From the NCBI GenBank assembly GCA_021324855.1, contig JAJPIG010000022.1, positions 121,777 to 185,776 of the forward strand: 64,000 nucleotides of DNA. Direction: 5' to 3'. This document shows, piece by piece, positions 33,893-42,429 of the stretch (position 1 is its first letter; each line of letters opens with the position of its first letter). The notes below the pieces were generated by a model. The model ran no database searches. It was not told the origin of the DNA and was given only the letters and a program-made list of their open reading frames with translations. The stretch is from Pseudomonadota bacterium (GTDB lineage: Bacteria; Desulfobacterota; Binatia; Binatales; Binataceae). The position numbers and the translations under genes were made by a program.

Positions 33893-35197
33893 CTACTGCA
33901 TGATCGAACTCAGACCCGACACAGTCGAGTAGAGCTTCACGTCGGTGTAATTAACACCGCCTAGGTTGGCGCATCCCTGGTTGGTGCCGAACGGCGGATT
34001 CGCGATCCAGGCGCTGGCGTGGCTGTTTTGCTGATCCCACAGCCCCACCAGATAGTCGCCCGTATACATGACTGGACCAACTTCCGGCACGTCATGCGCG
34101 ATCTGCTGAAACGAGGTCGATTTCCAGTACTTCAGATTCTCGTCATAAAGATCGGCCCACGACTGCGTCCATTGCTGCTTGTCGACGTAGAGCATGCGCT
34201 TGCCGATGCAATAGCCGCTGCGCAACGCCGGAATACGCCGCACGTCAAGCAAATAAGTGTCGCGCACTTCCCATTTCCCGACCTTGGGGCCCGGGAACAA
34301 CATCGGGTAGTAGTTGTCCATGTTGCTCGAGGCTGCCTCGTCCGCCACCGTGATCGCCAGGATCTTGCGATCGCCGAGGTAGTTCGCATCGAACTTGACG
34401 ATGCCGCCGTTGAAGAGCTGCTTCACGTCGTCCTGGATCCAGTCCGTGCCCACGAACGGCGAGCATCGCGAGGCCGACGACAGACGCAGCGTGCGCCGCA
34501 GCGCCGGGATGAACAGGAACAGGTCTTCATTGCGGGTCGGGTCAGTGTAATAGATCGTAAGCTGAGTCGTATAGCGCGACTGCTCAGGCTGCAGCACCCG
34601 GGTATATTCCGTGTAGTAAATTCCGGGTCCGCTCGGATCGGAGTTGGGCACACCGGGGTCCGTGTTGAAGTTGAATTGACGATAAACGGTGGAGGTTACC
34701 TCGGTAGTCCGATTACCGTAGCGATCGAGTAGGAAGACGTGGTTGTTGGGCGCACAGGTGATATGCGGGACGTACTCGTACCAAGTGTTAACCAAAATCT
34801 CCCACCCTTTGAGCGGTCCCGAAGGGTTGGGGAAAACAAGTCCGCCGACGTAGCCCGTGATGCTGTGGCCGCCGTTGGGCAGCGTCACGATCTGAACGTT
34901 CTTGCTGTATTTCTCGGTGTATTCCTGGAACCGTTTGGGCAGCGGATAGTCGTGGGTCGGCCCGATTTCCATCCTGAAATCGGCCGGGAATTTCCAGAAA
35001 TTGTCGCCTTGGAAGAGCACCTGCAGGCCGTCCTGCATCGCACCCTTGTACTGCTGCCAGTTCTGCATCGTTATGACCGTGCCCGGCGGTGGCACGCCGC
35101 TCTCCTCACCCGCGGCACGGACGTTTGCGGCCAAAGCGAGTGCGAGGAACACCGCCCCCATTAAGGCACTCAGCGCCCTAAGCGGCGCGTTTCGCAT
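33893..35197 (-). CDS. Exported DUF1329 (outer-membrane-lipoprotein-sorting-like) protein
   Basis: A 434-residue protein with a signal peptide (LRALSALMGAVFLALALAANVRA). DUF1329 features follow: FPADFRMEIGPTHDYPLPKRFQEYTEKYS, VFPNPSGPLKGWEILVNTWYEY, FLFIPALRRTLRLSSASRCSPFVGTDWIQDD. DUF1329 proteins fold like LolA and often lie beside RND exporters or catabolic genes in Proteobacteria; the function is unproven. ATG 35197 follows a strong GGAGGTAACG site. A perfect GGGGATGCATCCCC palindrome lies 30 bp upstream. Confidence 0.82.
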   Translation of the reverse strand: MRNAPLRALSALMGAVFLALALAANVRAAGEESGVPPPGTVITMQNWQQYKGAMQDGLQVLFQGDNFWKFPADFRMEIGPTHDYPLPKRFQEYTEKYSKNVQIVTLPNGGHSITGYVGGLVFPNPSGPLKGWEILVNTWYEYVPHITCAPNNHVFLLDRYGNRTTEVTSTVYRQFNFNTDPGVPNSDPSGPGIYYTEYTRVLQPEQSRYTTQLTIYYTDPTRNEDLFLFIPALRRTLRLSSASRCSPFVGTDWIQDDVKQLFNGGIVKFDANYLGDRKILAITVADEAASSNMDNYYPMLFPGPKVGKWEVRDTYLLDVRRIPALRSGYCIGKRMLYVDKQQWTQSWADLYDENLKYWKSTSFQQIAHDVPEVGPVMYTGDYLVGLWDQQNSHASAWIANPPFGTNQGCANLGGVNYTDVKLYSTVSGLSSIMQ

Positions 35198-35642
35198 GAT
35201 CGTTACCTCCGGATAGATTTTCGGCTGGGGATGCATCCCCGGACACGATTTTTTAACTCTCTAGGCTTATGGCCGAGGCTGGAAAAAGTCAATTGCGGCT
35301 ACGGACATTTCCGTACTCACATCAGGACCATGGCCGTGCACTGATGGGTCTCGATCGCGACGTCCCCGTTTACTAGTTCATGTCGCTCAAATAGCAGGCA
35401 GAAAGAGCTGAGTGGTGGGAGTACAGTTCCTGCGCGCCAAGCGAATACCGGCCGACAGTTTGCGAACGGTGTAAAAGAGAGCCGCTTTTTTTGCGGTAAA
35501 AAGTGAGCTACCCCCCGAGGCGCTAATGGCTTGACCGGTAATCAGGGTGAACATGCGACGGTTTCAATTCTCGCGGTTTGGGCGCAATCAGTACGCGCGT
35601 TAGCCATGTGCTGACGCAGCTTCGCCACGACCGGTGCGGGAA
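35198..35642 (-). other. Intergenic region upstream of the DUF1329 gene
   Basis: I see no gene in these 445 bases. Features are the 14-bp perfect palindrome GGGGATGCATCCCC (35227-35240), a T run at 35250, and a small CCGC-T8-GCGG mirror near 35483. The stretch should hold the promoter of the DUF1329 gene. The VOC gene ends on its far side on the same strand. Confidence 0.4.
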
Positions 35643-36032
35643 TCATTCACTCCGCAGCTCGATCGTGTTGCCGTCAGGATCGAGGAACCAGAGCTGGCGG
35701 CCGGTGAGACGCCGCTCTGCGTTGCCGATCACCGCGCTGGCCGCACTGCCGTCGAGATATTCGATCCCGAGCCGTTCGAGCTCGGCCTTGGCCTCGTCCA
35801 AATCGTCGACATCGAGCGCGATATGCGGGCTGGTGGGGTCGATCTTGCGGCCCGTGTCGCGGCTTTCGATGACATGAATCATGTTGTGGCCGATTCCGTA
35901 CCATGCGCCGCCGAAGGGGAAGTTCGGCCGCTCCATCATCGGAAGGCCCAGCACCCGCGCATAGAACTCCTTGGTGCGATTCGCGTCGCTTACCCGAATC
36001 CCGACATGGTTCAGCGCTTTCACCTTGACCAT
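35643..36032 (-). CDS. VOC-superfamily (glyoxalase-like) protein
   Basis: A 129-residue single-unit VOC protein: LNHVGIRVSDANRTKEFYARVLGLPMMERP in the first repeat, and HIALDVDDLDEAKAELERLG with QLWFLDPDGNTIELRSE in the second. The His and Glu ligands of the metal site are present (NHVG, SPHIAL, NTIEL). It could be a methylmalonyl-CoA epimerase, glyoxalase or resistance-type enzyme; the sequence does not decide. It lies 36 bp after glutaryl-CoA dehydrogenase and is probably cotranscribed. Confidence 0.82.
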   Translation of the reverse strand: MVKVKALNHVGIRVSDANRTKEFYARVLGLPMMERPNFPFGGAWYGIGHNMIHVIESRDTGRKIDPTSPHIALDVDDLDEAKAELERLGIEYLDGSAASAVIGNAERRLTGRQLWFLDPDGNTIELRSE

Positions 36033-36068
36033 CGTGCTTCCTCCCTTGTGTTGAGTATGTTGAGCCTC

Positions 36069-37238
36069 TCAGTCGAAGGCGTTCTCGCCGGTTATATCGC
36101 GTCCCAGGATTAACGTCTGCACGTCGTAGGTGCCCTCATAGGTGTTCACGGTCTCGAGGTTCAGCATATGCCGGATGACCGGGTATTCGTTGACGATGCC
36201 GTTGGCGCCGAGCATATCGCGCGCCATTCGCGCGATCCCCAGCGCCTCGTTAACATTGTTGCGCTTGGCGAACGAGACGTGCTCCGGGCGCATCCGGTTG
36301 GCGTCCTTGAGCCGGCCGAGCTGAAGACAGACGAGCTGGCCCTTAGTGATCTCGGTCAGCATCCGCACCAGTTTGCTTTGAACGAGTTGATATCCGGCGA
36401 GCGGGCGCGAGAACTGCTTCCGTGATTTCACGTAATCAAGCGCGCAGTTGTAGCAGGTGCGCGCTGCGCCGAGCGCGCCCCATGCGATCCCATAGCGCGC
36501 CTGCGTCAGGCATGAGAGCGGCGCTTTTAGTCCGCGCGCTTCGGGCAGATGCGCCTCCGGACCAACACGGACATCTTCGAGGATCAATTCCGAGGTTACC
36601 GATGCGCGCATCGAGAATTTCCCGTGGATGTCATGCGTGCTGAAACCGGACGTGCCCTTCTCGACAATGAACCCGGTGATACCTTCATCGACACGCGCCC
36701 AGACGACCGCGATGTCGGCGATCGTGCCATTAGTGATCCATCGCTTCGTGCCGTTGATGATCCATCCTTTGCCATCGCGGCGCGCCCGCGTCTCCATCCC
36801 GCCGGGGTCTGAGCCATGGTCAGGCTCGGTTAATCCGAAGCATCCCAAGATGCGTCCCTTCGCCATCTCGGGGAGGTAGCGATTCTTCTGCGCCTCGGAA
36901 CCCCAGGCGTAGATTGCGTACATCGCGAGCGCACTTTGTACCGACGCGAACGAGCGGAGACCGGAGTCAGCGGCCTCGAGCTCCTGCATGATGAGGCCGT
37001 AAGCAACATTGTTCATCCCGGCACATCCATAGCCGTGAAGATTGGCGCCAAAGATTCCGAGCTCGGCCATTCGGGGGATAAGCGCGGATGGAAAAGTTTC
37101 GTTCGCGAAATGGCGCTCGATGTCGGGAATCACCTCGCGTTCGACGAACTGCTTGACCGTATCGCGCGCCATCCGTTCTTCCTGGCTAAGCAGCTCATCG
37201 AGGTTGAAGAAGTCGAGATCCTTGAGCAAATCCGCCAC
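36069..37238 (-). CDS. gcdH: Acyl-CoA dehydrogenase, glutaryl-CoA dehydrogenase type
   Basis: A 389-residue acyl-CoA dehydrogenase. The FAD-binding block reads GCFGLTEPDHGSDPGGMETRARRDG and the C-terminus NTYEGTYDVQTLILGRDITGENAF. The YEGT glutamate is the catalytic base, and this form with FSRPLAGYQLVQSKLVRML is typical of glutaryl-CoA dehydrogenases. It would convert glutaryl-CoA to crotonyl-CoA in lysine or aromatic catabolism. A LysR regulator is divergently encoded 158 bp away. Confidence 0.83.
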   Translation of the reverse strand: MADLLKDLDFFNLDELLSQEERMARDTVKQFVEREVIPDIERHFANETFPSALIPRMAELGIFGANLHGYGCAGMNNVAYGLIMQELEAADSGLRSFASVQSALAMYAIYAWGSEAQKNRYLPEMAKGRILGCFGLTEPDHGSDPGGMETRARRDGKGWIINGTKRWITNGTIADIAVVWARVDEGITGFIVEKGTSGFSTHDIHGKFSMRASVTSELILEDVRVGPEAHLPEARGLKAPLSCLTQARYGIAWGALGAARTCYNCALDYVKSRKQFSRPLAGYQLVQSKLVRMLTEITKGQLVCLQLGRLKDANRMRPEHVSFAKRNNVNEALGIARMARDMLGANGIVNEYPVIRHMLNLETVNTYEGTYDVQTLILGRDITGENAFD

Positions 37239-37396
37239 GTTAGACTCCTGAAACTAAGAAATTCTGAACCATCGAAAAAGTTAATCTTATTTTGATGCGT
37301 ACCGTCCGCTTACATTTCAGGTAATGCCGAATTAACCATACTACTATTTGCGCGAATGCCGCGCATCAGATAATTTTATAACCAGCTAAGCGCGGT
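37239..37396 (+). promoter_or_regulatory. Divergent promoter region between gcdH and a LysR gene
   Basis: The stretch is AT-rich compared with its flanks and holds the inverted repeat TGCGCG-AATGC-CGCGCA (37349-37365). Just after it comes an AT-rich block, TAATTTTATAACC, near the LysR start. LysR proteins usually bind such imperfect dyads between themselves and a divergent target, so control of gcdH-VOC is likely. The exact operator is an inference. Confidence 0.45.
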
Positions 37397-38353
37397 ATGC
37401 ATATCGAAACGCTCAAGGTCTTCTGTGACATCGTCGAAAGCGGCAGCTTTTCCTACGCCGCTTCGCAAAACTTCGTCACCCAGTCGGCAGTAAGTCAACA
37501 GGTCCGCAGCCTTGAAGAAAAGTATGACTGCCGATTGATAGAACGGGGCCGCGCAGGTGTCAAACCAACGCCGGCCGGTCAGATGCTGTATCATGCGAGC
37601 AAGGAAATCGTGCAACGCTACCTCGATCTGGAGAACCGGCTGCGCGAGATCGGATCGGTCGTCGCCGGCTCAATCCGGGTGGGGACGGTCTACAGCGTCG
37701 GGCTGCACGAATTACCGCCTTTCCTGAGCGAGTTCCTGCGCTCGTATCCTGCGGTCAACCTGCATCTCGAGTATCTCCGTTCGAACCGCATTTACGAGGA
37801 TCTGCTTGAAGGCAAGATCGATCTAGGCGTGGTCGCTTACCCGGCGAAACGCGGACAGATCGTCACGGTGCCTTTTCGCGAGGATGAGCTTGTCCTCGTC
37901 GTCCCGGCAGACAGCGCGCTGGCGCGCAATGGCCGCATCAGCGTGGCCGAGCTCGCGGGTCAGAACCTGGTCGGCTACGAACGTGATGTTCCCACACGCA
38001 AAGCCTGCGATCGCATCCTGCGCGATCATGGGGTCAAGCCGCTGTACGTGATGGAATTCGACAACATCGAGACCATCAAACGCGCGGTCGAGATCGGACA
38101 GGGTCTAGCAATCGTCCCACGGATGGCGGTCGAGCTCGAAGCGGAACGCGGCACGCTCCGGATCGTTGAGTTCATTGAGGGCACGTTCGCCCGCCCGCTG
38201 GCAATCATCTACAAGCGCGGGCGCGAGCTTTCGCCCGCGGTCCGGAAGTTCATCGAGGTGCTCACGACCTCGCGCGATGGCCCGGAACGCCACGAAGCCG
38301 CCGATTCCGGCCGCAACAGTCGTCACGAGAAAGCCGAAAAGCCTAGCGCTTGA
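37397..38353 (+). CDS. LysR-family transcriptional regulator
   Basis: A 318-residue LysR regulator. The N-terminal helix-turn-helix is MHIETLKVFCDIVESGSFSYAASQNFVTQSAVSQQVRSLEEKY, followed by a periplasmic-binding-protein-like effector domain (GSIRVGTVYSVGLHELPPFLSEFLRSYPAVNLHLEY). The effector domain resembles CysB/CbbR-like forms. It is divergent from gcdH. Its last 11 bases overlap the end of the convergent ArsC/Spx-like selenoprotein gene. Confidence 0.92.
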   Translation: MHIETLKVFCDIVESGSFSYAASQNFVTQSAVSQQVRSLEEKYDCRLIERGRAGVKPTPAGQMLYHASKEIVQRYLDLENRLREIGSVVAGSIRVGTVYSVGLHELPPFLSEFLRSYPAVNLHLEYLRSNRIYEDLLEGKIDLGVVAYPAKRGQIVTVPFREDELVLVVPADSALARNGRISVAELAGQNLVGYERDVPTRKACDRILRDHGVKPLYVMEFDNIETIKRAVEIGQGLAIVPRMAVELEAERGTLRIVEFIEGTFARPLAIIYKRGRELSPAVRKFIEVLTTSRDGPERHEAADSGRNSRHEKAEKPSA

Positions 38354-38696
38354 ACAATTCCTTCATCCGTGAGCGATCGAACCCCGCGATGATTTCGCGG
38401 CCCGCCACGGTTAGCGGACGCTTGATGAGGTTCGGCTCCTCGGCCATCAGGCTGAGCGCCTGATCAGCGCTCAGCGTCTTGCCTGCCAGTCCGCGTGCCT
38501 TGAAGGCGGGACTTCTCGGATTCAGGAAATCGCGCGGATCCCGTCCCGCGAAAAGCTGCCTGAGCTCGTCGATCGAGAGCGGGTCGCGGGCGAAATCACG
38601 CTCCTCAAGATCGACATCCAGCTCGTTGCGCAAGAAACTTCTTGCGTCGCGGCAGGTGGTTCAGGTTGATTTCCAGAAAAAGCGCGCGCGCTTCAT
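38343..38696 (-). CDS. ArsC/Spx-family thioredoxin-fold selenoprotein (in-frame UGA)
   Basis: Reading from ATG 38696 through the TGA at 38663-38661 as selenocysteine gives 117 residues: MKRARFFWKST-U-TTCRDARSFLRNELDVDLEERDF. The motif UxxC sits where Spx/ArsC-like proteins have CxxC or the catalytic Cys, and the length and the rest (LSIDELRQLF, NLIKRPLTVAG) match the family. The track shows only the part after the UGA, from a TTG. A stem-loop 22 nt after the UGA fits a bacterial SECIS. The product would be a thiol/selenol reductase. A Cys-to-stop mutation is the alternative. Confidence 0.78.
38629..38646 (-). promoter_or_regulatory. Putative SECIS stem-loop of the ArsC/Spx-like selenoprotein
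   Basis: On the minus strand CGCAAGAA-GT-TTCTTGCG forms a perfect 8-bp stem (or 7 bp with an AGUU loop). The GU at its tip is separated from the UGA by 22 nt. Bacterial SECIS elements lie within the coding region just after the UGA and present G/U in the apical loop to SelB, so position and loop both fit. Confidence 0.7.
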
Positions 38697-38743
38697 CTCG
38701 ATGTCCCGCTTCGTCGATGCTTGTCTATGTGGACGACGGTTGT

Positions 38744-39373
38744 CTACTGGATCGACGTGCTCGGCAGCGGCGCCGCCGAAATGCCGCCGTGACGCACCGG
38801 CCCGGACCCGGGATCCATTCGGCCGCTCGATGAACCGCTGCTCGACGACCCCGAACCGCTCGCGCCCATCGAACTGCTGCTGATGCCCGTCGAGGTCATC
38901 CCACTGTTCGCGACGGTCGGGCTGCCGCTGGTCGACGATGACGGCGCGATGCTCCCCGCGTACCCCGGAGGCGCATTCGGCGGCTGCGGCGAGGTGGTAT
39001 TCGGGCCGCTGAAGTACACCGGCGCTTTGCCTTGAATCATCTCAGGCGTAAGCACGTAGTCGCCGCCCAACGAACTCCGCCAGATCGTATCCGCGACCTG
39101 TTTGTTGCCGCCGGTCACCAGATAGCTCCCGCCCCCGACCAATCCACCGCCAGCCGCATACACGATCTTCGCCGGGATGTAGAGCAGATTTCCGAACAGC
39201 GCGGCGGCTCCGTAGCCGGCGCCCTTCCAATCGACGCCGCCCTGCTCGGGCTGCGGCACCTGCACCTGGCTTTGCGGCTGGACGCCGCCCGGCGCGGTCT
39301 GTGCGATGGCGCCCGCCGGGATCATCATCGCCGCCGCGATCAGAATCGCGATCGTTCCTGAGTTGCGTTTCAT
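38744..39373 (-). CDS. Exported protein with Ser/Gly-rich tail, function unknown
   Basis: A 209-residue protein with a signal peptide (IAILIAAAMMIPAGAIAQ). A glycine-rich hydrophobic core follows (GAGYGAAALFGNLLYIPAKIVYAAGGGLVGGGSYLVTGGNKQVADTIWRSSLGGDYVLTPEMIQG). Its tail is low-complexity Ser/Gly (SSSSMGASGSGSSSSGSSSG). The core recalls hypothetical proteins of deltaproteobacterial-type genomes and may insert in the outer membrane or bind peptidoglycan. It is 47 bp upstream of the selenoprotein gene. Confidence 0.6.
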   Translation of the reverse strand: MKRNSGTIAILIAAAMMIPAGAIAQTAPGGVQPQSQVQVPQPEQGGVDWKGAGYGAAALFGNLLYIPAKIVYAAGGGLVGGGSYLVTGGNKQVADTIWRSSLGGDYVLTPEMIQGKAPVYFSGPNTTSPQPPNAPPGYAGSIAPSSSTSGSPTVANSGMTSTGISSSSMGASGSGSSSSGSSSGRMDPGSGPVRHGGISAAPLPSTSIQ

Positions 39374-39416
39374 GACCTCATCCTCCCTGCCCCCTCCACC
39401 ACTGAATGAACACCAC

Positions 39417-40148
39417 CTATTCCGTCCTGAGGACCGCCTCGCGCGGCAAGAGCCCGATTAGATGATCGAACGCGCGATCGAGATAGCCACGGTCCTTGGA
39501 TTCCAGCGTAAGTTTAACCCGATACTCGGCGTCGTCAAATTTTGGATACGAACCGAGCATCAGCTCCGGGTACTGCGCGAGGCAATCGTTGAGATACGCC
39601 GCGATCGCGGATTCGCTTGCCGTCGTGTAAATCGTGCGGATGAAGTAGGGATCGGTCCGGTAGCGGCGCGCGATCATCCTGAGCTTGGTTTCGAAGAGCT
39701 GCGGCACACCCGGCAGGACGTAGACGTTCTCCACCTGGATCGTCGGAAACCAAATCTCCTCGGATTGGTTGAGCACCGCGCCCTCGGGAATCTCGGCCAT
39801 CTTGAGCCGCGCGGGATTCGGTTTGCCCGACGAATGCTCGTTGATCAGCGCCGCGAGCTCATCGCTAACAATGACCTTGCGGCCGAAAGCGCGAGCCACG
39901 CCCTCCATCGTGAGGTCGTCGTGCGTCGGTCCGACACCGCCGGAAGTCACGACGAAATCGAAGCGCGCCGCACATTCCCGGACCTCGGCCGCGATCACGT
40001 CGAGGTCGTCGGGTATAACGGCGATGCGTTCCAAGGCGACACCGGCGCTACGGAGTTCGCGCGCGGCGAAATAGGCATTGCTGTCCGGGATTTTGCCCGA
40101 CAGGATTTCGTTGCCGACCACGACCAGCGCGCAACTACATCGATTCAT
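39417..40148 (-). CDS. CinA-like molybdopterin-binding-domain protein
   Basis: A 243-residue protein holding the MoaB/CinA N-terminal domain: CALVVVGNEILSGKIPDSNAYFAARELRSAGVALERIAVIPDD, then FVVTSGGVGPTHDDLTMEGVARAFG. The VGNEIL and GGVGPTHDD motifs bind molybdopterin or NAD breakdown products. The C-terminal amidase domain of full-length CinA (about 415 residues) is absent, as in many short COG1058 proteins. It may act as an ADP-ribose or FAD pyrophosphatase-type enzyme. Confidence 0.82.
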   Translation of the reverse strand: MNRCSCALVVVGNEILSGKIPDSNAYFAARELRSAGVALERIAVIPDDLDVIAAEVRECAARFDFVVTSGGVGPTHDDLTMEGVARAFGRKVIVSDELAALINEHSSGKPNPARLKMAEIPEGAVLNQSEEIWFPTIQVENVYVLPGVPQLFETKLRMIARRYRTDPYFIRTIYTTASESAIAAYLNDCLAQYPELMLGSYPKFDDAEYRVKLTLESKDRGYLDRAFDHLIGLLPREAVLRTE

Positions 40149-40293
40149 ACTGCGGCGGATGGCTCGCTCCGCCCATCTCCACCCTACACCCTGCGGAGAT
40201 TATCCCAGCCCAAGGGCTGTGGATACAAGATGGGGTCCGGGCTTGCGCACCCGCGCAGGACCGGCCCCGCGCTTGCGTCTTTGGCTCCAACAC

Positions 40294-40313
40294 GAGAGAG
40301 AGAGAGAAGAGAG
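40294..40313 (+). repeat. (GA)n simple repeat in an intergenic gap
   Basis: A run of GA dinucleotides (GAGAGAGAGAGAGAAGAGAG) lies between cinA and asd, 30 bp past the asd stop. It could vary in length by slippage. It is not inside a gene. Confidence 0.7.
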
Positions 40314-40344
40314 TTCTTCGACGGGTTATGCAAAGCGATGGCGC

Positions 40345-41424
40345 TCAGGCGAGATAACCAGCCCGTTTCAGGTACTCCGCCAGCAGCACGGCGCCGCGCC
40401 CGGCGCCCATCGCGGCGTTGTGCGTCACCAACAGGTACTTGATGCCGTTTGGGATCACTTCGTCAGCCCGGATACGGCCGACCGAGGTGGTCATCCCGTT
40501 CTCGGCATCCCGATCGAGCCGCGGCTGCGGACGCATCGGATCGCGATGGACCGTGATCATGCGGCGCGGCGCATTCGGCAGGCCCATCGCGCTGAAATCG
40601 CGGCCGAAGTTCTCGAATGCCGCGATCACTTCTTCAATGGACGCAGGACGCTTTAATCCGACGGTCGCGGCTTCGGTATGGCCGTTCAGCACACTGGCGC
40701 GCGTGCAGGTCGCGCTGACTTTAAGCGGTAGCTCCGCGATTCCACCCTCGCCGAGCCGGCCGAGAATCTTGCGGGTCTCGATCGTGACGCGCTCCTCCTC
40801 GCGCGGTATGTACGGGATGATGTTCTCGACGACATCGAGCGCGGCGAGGTCGCGCCCCGCACCCGAAATCCCCTGCATGGTGGTAACCAGCGCCGAATCG
40901 ACGCCGAACTTCTCATCGAGCGCCTTGAGCGTGATTGCGAGCCCGGTCGCGGTGCAGTTCGGCAGCGTCGCGATATAGCCCTTCCATCCGCGACGGCGGC
41001 GCTGCTCCTTAACCAGCGCGATATGGTCCAGGTTTACGCCGGGAATCAGCAGCGGGATGTCGGGCTCCATCCGATGGGGCCGGGCGGTGCTGATGGTCGG
41101 CGCCTGCGCCGCGTAGATCGGCTCGAGCTCGCGGGCCGCGTCGGATTCGACGGCGGCGAAGACCACGCCGATGCCATCGAGGCGGATTGATTTCGCCTCC
41201 TGAACCATCAATTGCATTGCGGCAGCGGGAGGCTCCGTTCCCGCCACGTACCATCGCCGGATGCCGCTCTGCTCGTCAGTTATCGCCGACGCGAAGCTCT
41301 TGCCTGCGGAGCGCTCAGAGGCCGCCAGCGCGGCGATTTCGAAATCAGGATGGTTGTCCAGAGCGGCCAGCACCTGCTGACCGGCAATTCCGGTAGCGCC
41401 TACGATTGCTGCTCGAATTTTCAT
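40345..41424 (-). CDS. asd: Aspartate-semialdehyde dehydrogenase, archaeal/fungal-type
   Basis: A 359-residue enzyme: RAAIVGATGIAGQQVLAAL at the NADP fold, catalytic cysteine in ATLPNCTATGLAITLKAL, and the substrate-site block TCTRASVLNGHTEAATVGL. The NCTA form and the overall pattern match the archaeal/fungal ASD branch (also related to malonyl-CoA reductases) rather than the enterobacterial one. It makes aspartate semialdehyde for lysine, threonine and methionine. ATG 41424 is preferred over the track start at 41517. It is divergent from hemQ. Confidence 0.85.
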   Translation of the reverse strand: MKIRAAIVGATGIAGQQVLAALDNHPDFEIAALAASERSAGKSFASAITDEQSGIRRWYVAGTEPPAAAMQLMVQEAKSIRLDGIGVVFAAVESDAARELEPIYAAQAPTISTARPHRMEPDIPLLIPGVNLDHIALVKEQRRRRGWKGYIATLPNCTATGLAITLKALDEKFGVDSALVTTMQGISGAGRDLAALDVVENIIPYIPREEERVTIETRKILGRLGEGGIAELPLKVSATCTRASVLNGHTEAATVGLKRPASIEEVIAAFENFGRDFSAMGLPNAPRRMITVHRDPMRPQPRLDRDAENGMTTSVGRIRADEVIPNGIKYLLVTHNAAMGAGRGAVLLAEYLKRAGYLA

Positions 41425-41568
41425 CGATATGATTTCACCGGCGGATAATTCGCCCCGCCGCGCATTCCAAGTTAATCCGAAAAGCCTAACAGTTGGCCCG
41501 CAAAGGGGCCATATCAAGCCGGAACCGGCGACGCGTCGCTATCAGCGAAATCGCTCGAGTGAGGTAGA

Positions 41569-42423
41569 ATGAGGCCGATGAAAGCCGAACGATCACCAGC
41601 GGCCTCGGGCCCGGCCGCCGCGCCGCTCACGCTCGAGGGTACCAGCGTCCTCCATCAGATGTTCCGCATCCGACGCGCCGGATTGCGCGAACTTAATTCC
41701 GGGCGTCGAACTGAGATAGCGCGGGAAATCGGTGACGCGCTCGCCGGGATGCAACGCCGCGAGGACGGCGAGAGCGCCGCTTTTTCGATCCTCGGCCACA
41801 AGGCCGATTTGATGCTGGTTCATTTTCGCGCCGGCTTTGAGCATCTGGCGCGCGCTCAGGCGGAAATCGCCGCTCTGACAATCGACAACTACCTGGAACC
41901 GACGACCTCCTACCTCTCGATGGTGGAAATCGGACTCTATGAGGCGAGCGTGCGGCTTTACGAGCGGCTTGCGACCGATGGAATCGAAGCGGGCACGCCG
42001 CAATGGCGCGATGCGGTCGACGCGGCCCTGAAGGAAAATCGCGAGAAGCTGGCGGCGCGTCTGTGGCCGCGAATCCCGGAGCGCCGTTACGTCTGTTTCT
42101 ATCCGATGAACAAGCGGCGCGGCGAACATCGCAACTGGTACCAGCTCCCGATCGAGGAGCGCCAGCGCCTGATGCATGACCACGGGATGATCGGGCGGCG
42201 TTACGCTGGCCAGGTGACGCAGATCATCTCGGGATCGGTCGGCTTCGACGATTGGGAATGGGGCGTCGATCTGTTCGCCGATGATCCGCTGGTCTTCAAG
42301 AAGCTGATTTACGAGATGCGCTTCGATGAGTCGAGCGCGCTCTATGCCGAGTTCGGGCCGTTTTACGTCGGAATTCGGCTCGCCCCCGATGAACTTGCGA
42401 AGACTATCGCGGACTGCGGCTGA
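41569..42423 (+). CDS. hemQ: HemQ/ChdC-like coproheme decarboxylase (chlorite dismutase family)
   Basis: A 284-residue protein with the family C-terminal half: VCFYPMNKRRGEHRNWYQLPIEERQRLMHDHGMIGRRYAGQVTQIISGSVGFDDWEWGVDLFADDP and DESSALYAEFGPFYVGIRL. The HDHG histidine fits the heme-binding position. The N-terminal tail of about 20 residues is extra. These enzymes turn coproheme into heme b with peroxide, which implies the coproporphyrin-dependent route. Another ATG lies three codons in. It converges with the SelW-like gene at a 6-bp gap. Confidence 0.82.
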   Translation: MRPMKAERSPAASGPAAAPLTLEGTSVLHQMFRIRRAGLRELNSGRRTEIAREIGDALAGMQRREDGESAAFSILGHKADLMLVHFRAGFEHLARAQAEIAALTIDNYLEPTTSYLSMVEIGLYEASVRLYERLATDGIEAGTPQWRDAVDAALKENREKLAARLWPRIPERRYVCFYPMNKRRGEHRNWYQLPIEERQRLMHDHGMIGRRYAGQVTQIISGSVGFDDWEWGVDLFADDPLVFKKLIYEMRFDESSALYAEFGPFYVGIRLAPDELAKTIADCG

Positions 42424-42429
42424 ATTGGA

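Noticed and set aside
35470-35500. A CCGC-T8-GCGG motif as a terminator
   Set aside because: The stem is only 4 bp and no gene ends nearby on a matching strand.
38661-38663. Treating the ArsC/Spx-like gene as a truncated pseudogene
   Set aside because: The upstream frame gives a full family N-terminus with only this UGA, at the redox position, plus a SECIS-like hairpin.
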